A stretch of 64,000 nt of DNA, taken from assembly GCA_938024995.1 (NCBI GenBank), contig CALJDU010000008.1, positions 115,062 through 179,061 of the forward strand, written 5' to 3'. Below the pieces are notes generated by a model that searched no databases, was not told where the DNA came from, and saw only the letters and a program-made list of their open reading frames with translations. This DNA comes from an uncultured bacterium (lineage in GTDB: Bacteria > Myxococcota_A > Polyangia > Polyangiales > Houyiibacteriaceae). This document shows, in pieces, positions 1-7,264 of this stretch (position 1 is its first letter; each line of letters opens with the position of its first letter). The position numbers were made by a program, and so were the translations under genes.

Positions 1-425
1 GCCATGAGCGCGCGCTTGTCCTCGTCACCCAAGACCGACTCGCGGAGCGCATCGAAGCGATCGGTGGACCAAAGCTCCGCGTGGGTCCCCATCCCGGCCC
101 AGAGCGCCTCGCGCCCGAGCCCAGCGTGCTTTCGCAGAGTGGAGGGAACGAGCACGCGCCCGTTTTTGTCGGGCTCGCACTCGACGGCGCCGGATACGTA
201 GATGCGGCGCAGCATCGCGACGCTCTGATCGAACTTCGGAAGCGACGCGAGCCGCTCCTCGAACTTGAGCCACTCGCTCATCGGGTACGCGACCACGCAG
301 GGATCGAGGCTGGTCGTGATCACAAGACGGGCGTCACCGGTCGCGCTCAGGACTTCCCGAAAGCGCGCGGGGAGCGATGTGCGCCCCTTCGAATCGACCG
401 TGTGTTCATACCGTCCGCGAAACAT
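1..425 (-). CDS. mraZ: MraZ, division/cell-wall cluster regulator (3' end cut by window edge)
   Basis: The reading frame begins ATG at 425 (MFRGRYEHTVDSKGRTSLPA) and stays open to the left edge, giving about 141 codons. The opening F-x-G-x-Y-E/H-x-x-D-x-K-G-R-x-x-L-P-A-R block is the first SpoVT/AbrB-like half typical of MraZ. A second, similar half follows (EPDKNGRVLVPSTLRKHAGL). MraZ is normally about 145-155 aa, so nearly all of the protein is present. Known members bind direct repeats upstream of their own gene and control the dcw cluster. Such repeats are present here at 499-523. In most genomes rsmH, ftsL and other dcw genes follow; they would lie beyond the left edge, which is an inference. 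Confidence 0.95.
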   Translation of the reverse strand, partial: MFRGRYEHTVDSKGRTSLPARFREVLSATGDARLVITTSLDPCVVAYPMSEWLKFEERLASLPKFDQSVAMLRRIYVSGAVECEPDKNGRVLVPSTLRKHAGLGREALWAGMGTHAELWSTDRFDALRESVLGDEDKRALM

Positions 426-498
426 GGCTCAAACGACGTGGCCAGGCGTTTTGGCACCAAACGCGGTGCTTCGGACCCGGCATGGGACGAAGCGTTAT

Positions 499-523
499 GG
501 CACTTCTTCCCACCTTTTACCAC
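499..523 (-). promoter_or_regulatory. Candidate MraZ boxes (three direct repeats, 10-bp period)
   Basis: Read on the minus strand, GTGGT (523-519), GTGGG (513-509) and GTGCC (503-499) recur exactly every 10 bp. This matches the known MraZ operator layout of short GTGGG/TGGGN repeats separated by 5 bp. They lie between the putative promoter and the mraZ start, so binding would block mraZ transcription. The third repeat is the weakest match. Confidence 0.7.
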
Positions 524-530
524 TACGGCG

Positions 531-558
531 ACCGTAACCCCTCTGAGCGACGTGTCAA
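531..558 (-). promoter_or_regulatory. Putative sigma70-type promoter of mraZ
   Basis: On the minus strand a perfect -35 box TTGACA (558-553) is followed after 16 bp by TACGGT (536-531), a weak -10. The MraZ boxes begin 8 bp downstream. The -10 match is poor, so only the -35 is convincing. Confidence 0.45.
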
Positions 559-805
559 CTTTCTTTAGCCATTGAAATCATTCAGTTTTCACGACTTCAA
601 AAGACGCACCGGATGTTCAGTGTAGTCGGGATTTTCTTCTCATCACCACTCTGGGAGCTCGATCTCAGAAAGAGAACGCCAGTCACAACTGTCCGTTTCA
701 CGGATGATTCAATGACGCTTGTGTCCACATTCGAGCGCGCTTTTCAATGAACGACTTCGTGCGGAATTTACGCATGGTCGATGCTCTTCGGCTAGTTTTT
801 GGGGT
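559..805. other. Non-coding gap between mraZ promoter and the gene at 806
   Basis: Together with the mraZ control region, 426-805 forms a 380-bp gap without a convincing gene. The 559-805 part is noticeably more AT-rich than its surroundings. I see no strong hairpin, tRNA or repeat in it. An in-frame upstream extension of the 806 gene to a TTG at 719 is possible but lacks a ribosome site and protein-like composition. Confidence 0.5.
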
Positions 806-1168
806 GTGACTGACCCCCTCCCCGAAGCCATTGAGAGCAGCGCCCACGACGACCCGATCGAGGCCGCCTGGGCGCAGGTGGAAGCCAAGTGGGATGACGA
901 TGCCGCGCACAAGAAATTCATCGCGCTCTGCGCCACGCTTGGCTCGCTCGATGCTGCAGGTCGCCGCTACCGCGCCATTCGAGAGGCGAAGGGACCCCGG
1001 GCGGACTCCGCGGAGCGTCGAATCGGTCAAGTGCTGGGGATGGCGATGCAAAACATGGAGCTCCATCGAGAACCGCCGTCCGAAGCACCACGCCGCTGGA
1101 TCCTCTTCCTCGGGTTGTTCCTAGCTACCCTGATGGTGGGAACCGTCGCCTTCCTCTGGTCGCGCTGA
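806..1168 (+). CDS. Small C-terminally membrane-anchored hypothetical protein
   Basis: This 120-aa protein is not recognised. It is hydrophilic and acidic at the N terminus (residues 1-60, DDPIEAAWAQVEAKWDDDAA). A basic stretch follows, then one hydrophobic helix at the extreme C terminus (WILFLGLFLATLMVGTVAFLW) ending SR. The layout suggests a tail-anchored inner-membrane protein facing the cytoplasm. The helical segment around residues 20-60 (AHKKFIALCATLGSLDAAGRR) resembles a short TPR-like pair, but this is weak. The start is set at GTG 806 because upstream codons look non-coding. It stands alone, with 94 bp before the next gene on the same strand, so cotranscription with the GTPase operon is possible. 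Confidence 0.6.
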   Translation: MTDPLPEAIESSAHDDPIEAAWAQVEAKWDDDAAHKKFIALCATLGSLDAAGRRYRAIREAKGPRADSAERRIGQVLGMAMQNMELHREPPSEAPRRWILFLGLFLATLMVGTVAFLWSR

Positions 1169-1262
1169 CACACGCGCACCCTCCACGGTGGTTCGACATG
1201 ATGATCCACAGTGCGATCGTCCCCGTTTCGCCTTGGCGTACTGCTAAGCTTCGAGCGACCGG

Positions 1263-1925
1263 ATGCAGCTGGACTTCAAGGCGCGCGAGCTCACCATCAA
1301 GCTCGTCTATTACGGACCAGCGCTGAGCGGGAAGACGACGAACCTTCACGCGGTTCATCGCTTGGTCAACAGCGACGCGGCCGGACGTCTGATGACGCTC
1401 GAGACGCGCGATGACCGAACGCTCTTTTTCGATCTCCTCCCCCTCTCGATCGGCGCGACCAAAGGCATCAACGTTCGGTTGAAGTTGTTCACCGTCCCGG
1501 GCCAGGTCATCCACGCGAGCACGCGTCGCTTGGTGCTCCAAGGATGCGACGGGATCGCGTTCATCGCGGACTCGCGACGTTCGGAGACAAAGGCGAACCA
1601 GCTCGCGTTTCTGGATATGCAGGACAACCTCACCGAGAACGGCTTCGAAGCGGACACCCACCCGTTGGTGATCCAGTTCAACAAGCGCGACCTTCCGGCC
1701 ATCCGGACCGACGAAGAGATCGACCGCCTCGCGGCCCACGGCAAAGAACCCGTGTTCAAAGCAGTCGCCATTCGCGGCGTCGGCGTAAAAGAAACCCTCC
1801 TCGGCTTGATCGACCTCACGGTTCAACATCTGGAGGAACGACACGGGCTCAAAGAGAAGGTCGGCGTCACGTCGGCCGACTTCATCACCGCGGTTAACAA
1901 CCGACTTTTTCGAGAGGCGCCATGA
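1263..1925 (+). CDS. MglA-like Ras-superfamily small GTPase
   Basis: This 220-aa protein has the bacterial MglA signature. The P-loop is GPALSGKTT (residues 18-26). An RTLFFDLLPLS switch region lies at 52-62. TVPGQ at 77-81 replaces the usual DxxG. NKRD at 140-143 provides guanine specificity. In Myxococcus, MglA-GTP sets cell polarity for motility with MglB and RomR. No MglB-type roadblock gene is adjacent here. About 25 residues follow the G-domain (HLEERHGLKEKVGV and beyond), longer than MglA itself, and may bind the partner. The stop overlaps the start of the PocR kinase gene by 4 bp (ATGA), so the two are probably made together. The GTPase may act in that kinase's signalling path, which is inference. 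Confidence 0.9.
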   Translation: MQLDFKARELTIKLVYYGPALSGKTTNLHAVHRLVNSDAAGRLMTLETRDDRTLFFDLLPLSIGATKGINVRLKLFTVPGQVIHASTRRLVLQGCDGIAFIADSRRSETKANQLAFLDMQDNLTENGFEADTHPLVIQFNKRDLPAIRTDEEIDRLAAHGKEPVFKAVAIRGVGVKETLLGLIDLTVQHLEERHGLKEKVGVTSADFITAVNNRLFREAP

Positions 1926-3319
1926 GCGATCTAGAAGCGGCCCTGGACATCGCGTTTGGCGACATTCGTCGACTCGACGACGTCGTCGATCGAGAGGCGC
2001 TGAAAGAGATCTGTCGCTCGTTCTACGACCTCTTCGGTTTGTCGATCCGCGTGCTCCAGGAAGACGGCGCCCTCCTCGCCGATGTTCATGAGGAGCGCGA
2101 CATCTGCTCCTACGTCAACACGCTGACCGCGGGTCGCAAGGCGTGCGGAGCGACGGTCACGGCGGTCAAAGATGATGTTCCCGATGAGGGTACGGTGCTC
2201 TCGCACCCCTGCTTCACGGGCGCGCGCTACATGATCGTTCCGATTGAGTACCAGGGGCACCGCATCGGTCGCTTCGTGCTCGGTCCGTACCTCCCCGAAG
2301 AGCTCACGCGCGTCCCGAAGACGCTGCTGAAGCTCGCCGACGTCGATCGTCAAGAAGCGCAGCGGCACCTCGCCGAGATGCCGCGCGTGCGACCCGAGAC
2401 CGCGGAGCGCGTCGTGGCGCATCTCCGGAGCATCTTGGACGTCCTCCTTCACTCCAGTCATCGCGCGCACCTGACGAGCGAGATGCACGTACGTAGCGTT
2501 CGCGCGGGTTACCGAGAGCTCGCCGAGAAGACGTCCAAGCTCCAGGTCGCATACGACCGGCTTCGCGAACTGGACCGGCTGAAGTCGAACTTCCTCGCGA
2601 CGGTCAGCCACGAGCTACGGACCCCGCTCACCTCGATCATCGGCTACTCGGAGATGCTCTCGCAGAACATGGCGGGCGCGCTCAACGACGACCAGCGCGA
2701 GTTCGTCGAGACGATCCATCAGAAGGGCGAACAGCTCCTCACGCTCATCACGAACCTCCTCGACCTGAACAAGCTCGAGCTCGGGTCAGCGACCGTGAAG
2801 ACCCAAGCGGTCCCGCCGCGCGCGCTCCTCGAAGACATCCTCTCGACCATGCGTCCGATCGCGGCCGCGAAGAATGTCGAGCTCGCGCTCACGCTCGCGC
2901 CTAACCTCCCGCCGATCGCAGGGGACCCTGTGCGGCTTCAGCAGATCTTCTTCAACCTGATGGAGAACGCGATCAAGTTCGTCGACGAAGGCGGCCTCGT
3001 TCAGCTCAGCGCGACCCCCGACGAACTGGGCCCCGAACCTGGCGCGTCCGGCCGCGGGTTGGTGCTGATGGCGCCGGTTCGGCGCGCGATCGCGATTCGG
3101 GTGATCGACAACGGCATCGGGATCCCGCGCGGCGCTCGGGAGCGGATCTTCGAGGCCTTCTACCAAGTCGACGGAAGCAGCACGCGCGTACACGGCGGCG
3201 CGGGTCTCGGGCTCTCGATCGTCAAGCGACTGGTCGACGCCCACGAGGGCACGATCGATGTTGAGGGCGCGCTCGGCGAAGGCACCGAGTTCTGCGTCAC
3301 GCTCCCCGCCTCCGAGTAG
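1922..3319 (+). CDS. Sensor histidine kinase with N-terminal PocR domain
   Basis: This is a 465-aa soluble kinase with no membrane segment. Residues about 15-185 match the PocR ligand-binding fold: a DICSYVNTLTAGRKAC Cys cluster, then HPCFTGARYMIVPIEYQG and GRFVLGPYLP. This domain senses small ligands, or metals through Cys residues, in propanediol and methanogen regulators. A short coiled coil (about 190-220) joins it to HisKA with the phosphorylatable His at residue 230 (SHELRTPL). HATPase motifs follow: NLMENAIKF (N box), VIDNGIGIPRG (G1) and GGAGLGLSIVKRLV (G2). It overlaps the GTPase gene by 4 bp and lies 2 bp before thiL. No response regulator is adjacent, so the output is unknown. Phosphotransfer to a distant regulator or a role with the GTPase are both possible. 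Confidence 0.9.
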   Translation: MSDLEAALDIAFGDIRRLDDVVDREALKEICRSFYDLFGLSIRVLQEDGALLADVHEERDICSYVNTLTAGRKACGATVTAVKDDVPDEGTVLSHPCFTGARYMIVPIEYQGHRIGRFVLGPYLPEELTRVPKTLLKLADVDRQEAQRHLAEMPRVRPETAERVVAHLRSILDVLLHSSHRAHLTSEMHVRSVRAGYRELAEKTSKLQVAYDRLRELDRLKSNFLATVSHELRTPLTSIIGYSEMLSQNMAGALNDDQREFVETIHQKGEQLLTLITNLLDLNKLELGSATVKTQAVPPRALLEDILSTMRPIAAAKNVELALTLAPNLPPIAGDPVRLQQIFFNLMENAIKFVDEGGLVQLSATPDELGPEPGASGRGLVLMAPVRRAIAIRVIDNGIGIPRGARERIFEAFYQVDGSSTRVHGGAGLGLSIVKRLVDAHEGTIDVEGALGEGTEFCVTLPASE

Positions 3320-3321
3320 CG

Positions 3322-4278
3322 ATGACCTCGCGTGACGACGCGCCCGGATCCGAGTTCGCGCGCATCGCTCGGCTCAGCGCCCGCTTCACGAAGCGAGACG
3401 CGAGCACAGACTCGCGCGATGGCCTCGGCATTGGCGACGACGCGGCGGTGCTCGCGCCCACTTCGCTGAGGCAGGTCATCAGCGTCGACGCCGCGATCGA
3501 AGAGGTCCACTTTCGGCGCGCGTGGATGTCCCTGGAGACGCTCGGGAGACGCGCCACGATCGCGGCGCTCAGCGACGTCATCGCGATGGGCGCGCGTCCG
3601 CGCCACGTCCTCTCTTCCCTTGCGCTCCCGGTGCTCACGGAGGACTCCTTCGACGAACTGATCGAGGGCATCGCGAGCGCCGCCGAAGAGGCCGGCGCCA
3701 CCGTCATCGGGGGCAACCTCGCGAGCGCGGAGGTCCTCTCGATCCACACCACCGTGATCGGAGAGTGCCCGCGACCGGTCCAACGAAACGGCGCGCGCCC
3801 CGGTGACGGGATCTTCGTTGTCGGACGCCCAGGCAGCGCGGGGCTCGGTCTCGCGGCGATCACCCACCAATCACCCGTGCCGCTGCTCGCCCCCTTCGTG
3901 GACGCGTTTCAGCGCCCCTTGATCCCGTTCGCGATGAGCTCCACCGTTCACGAACTCGCGAGCGCCGCGATCGATCTCTCCGACGGGCTCGTCGCCGACC
4001 TCGCACATCTGACCCGCGCGTCGTCCTGCGGCGCGTCTCTCGACTTCGATAAGATCCCAGCGCTCTCCGGTCGCGAGCGAGCCGCATCGTTGTTGAAGCT
4101 CGACGAGCGACACGCGGTCCTCTTCGGCGGAGAGGACTACGCCCTCCTCTTCACATCAGACCGAGACCGGGTCGACGGCGCGACCCGAATCGGGACCATC
4201 ACAGAGGGCGACGTGATCCGCGTCGACGGTGACGTGATTGACCCACGCGGTTTCGATCACTTCGCGACGAGCTCCTAG
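3322..4278 (+). CDS. thiL: Thiamine-monophosphate kinase
   Basis: This 318-aa protein phosphorylates thiamine monophosphate to thiamine diphosphate, the last step of thiamine cofactor synthesis. ThiL/PurM-family motifs are in order: GIGDDAAVL near residue 37, VDAAIEEVHFRR (metal and phosphate binding; usual form VDMLVEGVHF), an alanine-rich LSDVIAMGARP helix, GGNLASAE, DLSDGLVADLAH, and GGEDYALLFT near the C terminus. Length is normal for ThiL (about 310-330). ATG 3322 follows the kinase stop by 2 bp, so it is cotranscribed with the GTPase and kinase genes. That is an unusual setting for a thiamine gene. I saw no TPP riboswitch motif upstream. Its last 80 bp overlap the convergent lipoprotein gene. 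Confidence 0.93.
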   Translation: MTSRDDAPGSEFARIARLSARFTKRDASTDSRDGLGIGDDAAVLAPTSLRQVISVDAAIEEVHFRRAWMSLETLGRRATIAALSDVIAMGARPRHVLSSLALPVLTEDSFDELIEGIASAAEEAGATVIGGNLASAEVLSIHTTVIGECPRPVQRNGARPGDGIFVVGRPGSAGLGLAAITHQSPVPLLAPFVDAFQRPLIPFAMSSTVHELASAAIDLSDGLVADLAHLTRASSCGASLDFDKIPALSGRERAASLLKLDERHAVLFGGEDYALLFTSDRDRVDGATRIGTITEGDVIRVDGDVIDPRGFDHFATSS

Positions 4279-5161
4279 AGCGGGTCGCGCGCTGAGCGAG
4301 GATCGAGTCGACCCGCGCGTCGATCGACAGATCCGCGCGCGGCAGGCTCATCATCGTATCGTCGTCATGGCAGCTCGCGCAGGGGAGCGCGGAGAGCGCG
4401 ACCGGTGGGTCGAAGAGCGCGACGTGGTGATCCGCGCCGATGCCCGGGACTCCCGCCGCGTGGGTCAACTCTCGCAGCGTTGACGTCTCGCGCTCGAGAT
4501 CGAACACGCGCGCTTCGATGAGCGCGCCATCTTCGAAGCGCAGGATCTCGAGATCGCCGACCACGTTCGTGAGCCACGGGTCGCCTCCCGGAGCCCACGC
4601 GATGAGTCGCGAGTAAAGCGCTCGCGTCGCTCCATCTTCCGAGAGCGCGACGAAGAACACGCGGCGCAGTCCGAAGGCGCGCTCATGCATCAGCGAAGGA
4701 AGCTCAGACGTTTGAACGGAAAACCCGGGGAGGTGCGACACGATGGAAGGCGGGAGCGCTCCTGGCGGCGAGATGAGCGCTGGACGCGGTGCGAGCGACA
4801 GTTTCGAGACGAGTCGGTCCGCCCGCTGCACGATCGCCGCGCGCGCTTCGCTCGACTCGTTCAGCGAACCTGCGCGGTCACGCAGCCCGAGAACGTCTCC
4901 TTGCCAGATCACTTGGGCGTCGGGTTCGAGCCGGAACGGAGCATCGAGCGCTGAGGCGAGCGCGGTCGCCAGCGCATCACCGGTCATCGTGTCGATCCAA
5001 CTCGCGGTCTCGTGGTCGGTCAGCGCGAACGCGTGACCGACACGCACTGCGCGCAGCGACTGGAGCCCTCCCGCGGGCGGCAGCAGATCCGGGACGCGTT
5101 CTTCACACGTGCAGCCGACAAGAAACAGAGCGAGCGCCCAGGCGCTACTCCTCTTCTTCAT
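4199..5161 (-). CDS. Lipoprotein with a single CxxCH motif (possible c-type heme protein)
   Basis: The protein is 320 aa. The signal peptide MKKRSSAWALALFLVGC ends in a lipobox (LVGC, Cys17), so it should be a lipidated envelope protein. The body is unrecognised. Near residue 262 lies CASCHDDDTMMS, a CxxCH heme-c motif with downstream Met residues that could serve as axial ligand. Such motifs also occur in cytochrome-containing surface proteins of myxobacteria. The frame runs 80 bp into the 3' end of convergent thiL, and the last 35 residues are Arg/Ser-rich and look non-functional. ATG 5161 lies 17 bp inside the preceding HEAT-like gene, implying translational coupling. Heme attachment is inferred from the motif alone. 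Confidence 0.7.
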   Translation of the reverse strand: MKKRSSAWALALFLVGCTCEERVPDLLPPAGGLQSLRAVRVGHAFALTDHETASWIDTMTGDALATALASALDAPFRLEPDAQVIWQGDVLGLRDRAGSLNESSEARAAIVQRADRLVSKLSLAPRPALISPPGALPPSIVSHLPGFSVQTSELPSLMHERAFGLRRVFFVALSEDGATRALYSRLIAWAPGGDPWLTNVVGDLEILRFEDGALIEARVFDLERETSTLRELTHAAGVPGIGADHHVALFDPPVALSALPCASCHDDDTMMSLPRADLSIDARVDSILAQRATRSRSSSRSDRNRVGQSRHRRRGSRRPL

Positions 5162-5804
5162 GGTCCGCGCCGCCCATCAGCAAGGCGAGCGCTTCGGTCG
5201 CGAGCACACCGAGGGTCGCGCGCGTGTTGTCGAAACCTTCGAGTATGACTTCTGTGCGATCGCTCCTCTGCTCCTCGAGCCACGGGAGACACTCGGGATC
5301 GCGCAGCTCGACGAACGCTTCGATCACCGACGCGACGATCTCCGGTCGACCCGCGCTCTTCGCGGCGGCCGCCATCTCTTGCATGAGCGGGACCGCGCTC
5401 GGCTCCCCGATCTCCGCTAGGACGAACGGCAGCTCCGACAACGCGGTGAACTGTTCCGCGCGCTCGATGGCGCGTTCGATCGCGTAGGCGATCTCGGCGT
5501 AGCGCTCAAAGCCGACGTCGCGGATCGCTTCGCCTGCACACACCCGCACCCGGTCGTCGTCGACGTCGAGGATCGCGACGAGCGTGTCCGCCATCAGAGG
5601 TCCTGGCACCTGAGCGCAGAGGTCCGCCAAGCGCTCCAACCGAAGCGAAGCCTCAGCGGGATCCTGGAGGGCCTTCGCCTCAGTGACCGCGTCGGCGAGC
5701 AAACGCGCGAGCGGCTTCTTTCCGGTTTTCAGAAGCGCGCGCTCCGCACGGCGAAGAGCACGGTCGGCGTCGAAGATAGCGTCGAGATCACGCGAGGCGG
5801 TCAT
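5145..5804 (-). CDS. HEAT-repeat-like helical protein
   Basis: This protein of about 219 aa is nearly all helix and rich in Ala, Leu and Glu. It contains repeated hydrophobic helical pairs reminiscent of HEAT/armadillo repeats (LADTLVAILDVDDDRVRVCAGEAIRDV; LAEIGEPSAVPLMQEMAAAA; VIEAFVELRDPECLPWLEE in pieces). Such proteins are scaffolds; no catalytic residue is visible. It has no signal peptide, so it is probably cytoplasmic. An in-frame TTG at 5840 is possible, but ATG 5804 (MTASRDLDAIFDADRALRRA) gives a cleaner N terminus. It ends in an acidic tail HEEEE. The overlap with the downstream CxxCH lipoprotein gene suggests one transcript. Function is unknown. Confidence 0.65.
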   Translation of the reverse strand: MTASRDLDAIFDADRALRRAERALLKTGKKPLARLLADAVTEAKALQDPAEASLRLERLADLCAQVPGPLMADTLVAILDVDDDRVRVCAGEAIRDVGFERYAEIAYAIERAIERAEQFTALSELPFVLAEIGEPSAVPLMQEMAAAAKSAGRPEIVASVIEAFVELRDPECLPWLEEQRSDRTEVILEGFDNTRATLGVLATEALALLMGGADHEEEE

Positions 5805-5959
5805 GTGCGGGAGCGTGGACGGCGCGGGCACGGTTTTCAAGCGACGTTCTGACGCGAGTGAACTCGAGTCGGCCGGTACGAAACACCATTCGTTTCACGG
5901 CCTTAGGGTCGCAAAAGTCGCGAGTTTCCGCACCGCGTGCCGCGCACCACCTTAGAGGC

Positions 5960-7102
5960 ATGAACACACTCTTCCGAAACCGTCCCATCGCGTCCGCGCT
6001 GCTGACTCTCCTCGCCGCCGGCTGTGTTGACGCGTCCGTCGGAACCTCTTCCCAACCTCTCGCGGCGGGTCCGGAACTCGCGGATCGGGTCCTCGCAGGA
6101 ACACCGCTCTTCGACGGGATGGCGATCGACGCGACGCTGGCGGAGGCGTTCGCGGGCGAGAGCGTTGATGACTTTGGGGAGTGCGAGACCGAAGAAGGTC
6201 GAGAATGTATGTGGTGGGAGATCGGCAACGTGGTGACCGTCATTCGCGATACGACGTGCACGAGCGGAGCGCTCTGCGTGGATGGATATGAGCTTCACGC
6301 GGTCGTGACGCAGACCAGCTGGCGCACGCGCTCGTGGCACTACGCGAACGACGTCGTGGAGGTGAACGAGGAAGGCTCGCTGGAGCCCCGCGGCGAGATC
6401 AGGTTGCGGTTCAACCGAAGCGCGGGTCTCACGGTTCAACACTTTGATCCGGATGGCGCGCCGCTCGGACCGCCGGTCAGCGGTCCGATGCCGCTCTCGT
6501 CGCAAGACTGCGAGAAGCGGTACTGCTCACGTGACCACAGGGAAGAAGCACCCGCGAACGTCATGTGCGTCACGCTCGAAGCCCTCGACCACATCGAGCG
6601 AGAGGTCCGCTCATTTGTGCGCGGGCGGCGTGTCGAGATCGATCACCCCACCCCCAGCGGCGCGTGCCGTGAGCTCGACGACACCGTCCGCGAATATCTC
6701 GAGGTGGTCGGCGGAGGCGTGCGCGCCGGATGCGCCGCGCTCTGCGACGAGATGTTCACGCCGCTCGCTCCCGGTGAGTACGTCTGGGACTCGAACACCG
6801 GGACGTACGTGCCGCGGACCGCGGCGCACGGTGACCGGGACGGAATCATCGTCTTCGGCGGAGGCGGTGGCAACGGCGGAGCGGGCAACATCCACAACCC
6901 CCACGGCGACCTTGAGATCGGTCCGTCCAAGGGCCCCGGCACGCACGGAGACGGTGACCGCGATCGGGACAGCGGAACTCCTGGAGGCACCAACGGTGAC
7001 GGCGACGACGGCGGCGATGGCGATGGCGACGATGACGATGATGGCGACGACGGCGACAAGGACCCCGAAGACGAAGGTCCGCCCATCCTCAGCTTCTTCT
7101 AG
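5960..7102 (+). CDS. Lipoprotein with acidic Asp/Gly-rich C-terminal tail
   Basis: The 380-aa protein begins MNTLFRNRPIASALLTLLAAGC, a type II signal peptide with lipobox LAAGC (Cys22). The middle (residues 60-290) has scattered Cys residues, for example DFGECETEEGRECMWWE and DTTCTSGALCVDG, suggesting disulfide-stabilised secreted folds. The final 80 residues switch abruptly to Gly-rich (VFGGGGGNGGAGN) and then to Asp/Gly repeats (GDGDDGGDGDGDDDDDGD) before PPILSFF. The tail resembles low-complexity calcium-binding repeats such as thrombospondin type 3, but without a strict period. No named domain is recognised. ATG 5960 follows GAGGC and leads directly into the signal peptide. Function is unknown; a surface location is likely. 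Confidence 0.72.
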   Translation: MNTLFRNRPIASALLTLLAAGCVDASVGTSSQPLAAGPELADRVLAGTPLFDGMAIDATLAEAFAGESVDDFGECETEEGRECMWWEIGNVVTVIRDTTCTSGALCVDGYELHAVVTQTSWRTRSWHYANDVVEVNEEGSLEPRGEIRLRFNRSAGLTVQHFDPDGAPLGPPVSGPMPLSSQDCEKRYCSRDHREEAPANVMCVTLEALDHIEREVRSFVRGRRVEIDHPTPSGACRELDDTVREYLEVVGGGVRAGCAALCDEMFTPLAPGEYVWDSNTGTYVPRTAAHGDRDGIIVFGGGGGNGGAGNIHNPHGDLEIGPSKGPGTHGDGDRDRDSGTPGGTNGDGDDGGDGDGDDDDDGDDGDKDPEDEGPPILSFF

Positions 7103-7217
7103 CTCAAGTGCTCATCGCGAACGCATCAGCAAAGGGAACCAACGGTGACCGAACGCGGCGTTCGCGAGTGAGCGCGCTCCGTGAGCGAAGCGAACGTTTC
7201 GGGTGAATTGGCCGCGA

Positions 7218-7259
7218 GGGTCTAAAAAAACAAAGCCCCTGATCAAAAAGGAAAGACCC
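7218..7259 (-). terminator. Weak terminator-like region downstream of mfd
   Basis: Just past the mfd stop codon, the minus strand reads GGGTCT (7259-7254), two T-rich runs including seven consecutive T, then AGACCC (7223-7218). The 6-bp arms enclose 30 bases, so the stem is weak. The T run is the only strong part. Confidence 0.3.
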
Positions 7260-7264
7260 CTTGT

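Noticed and set aside
3319..3400. TPP riboswitch at thiL
   Set aside because: thiL starts 2 bp after the kinase stop; no CTGAGA-type or other TPP motif is present.
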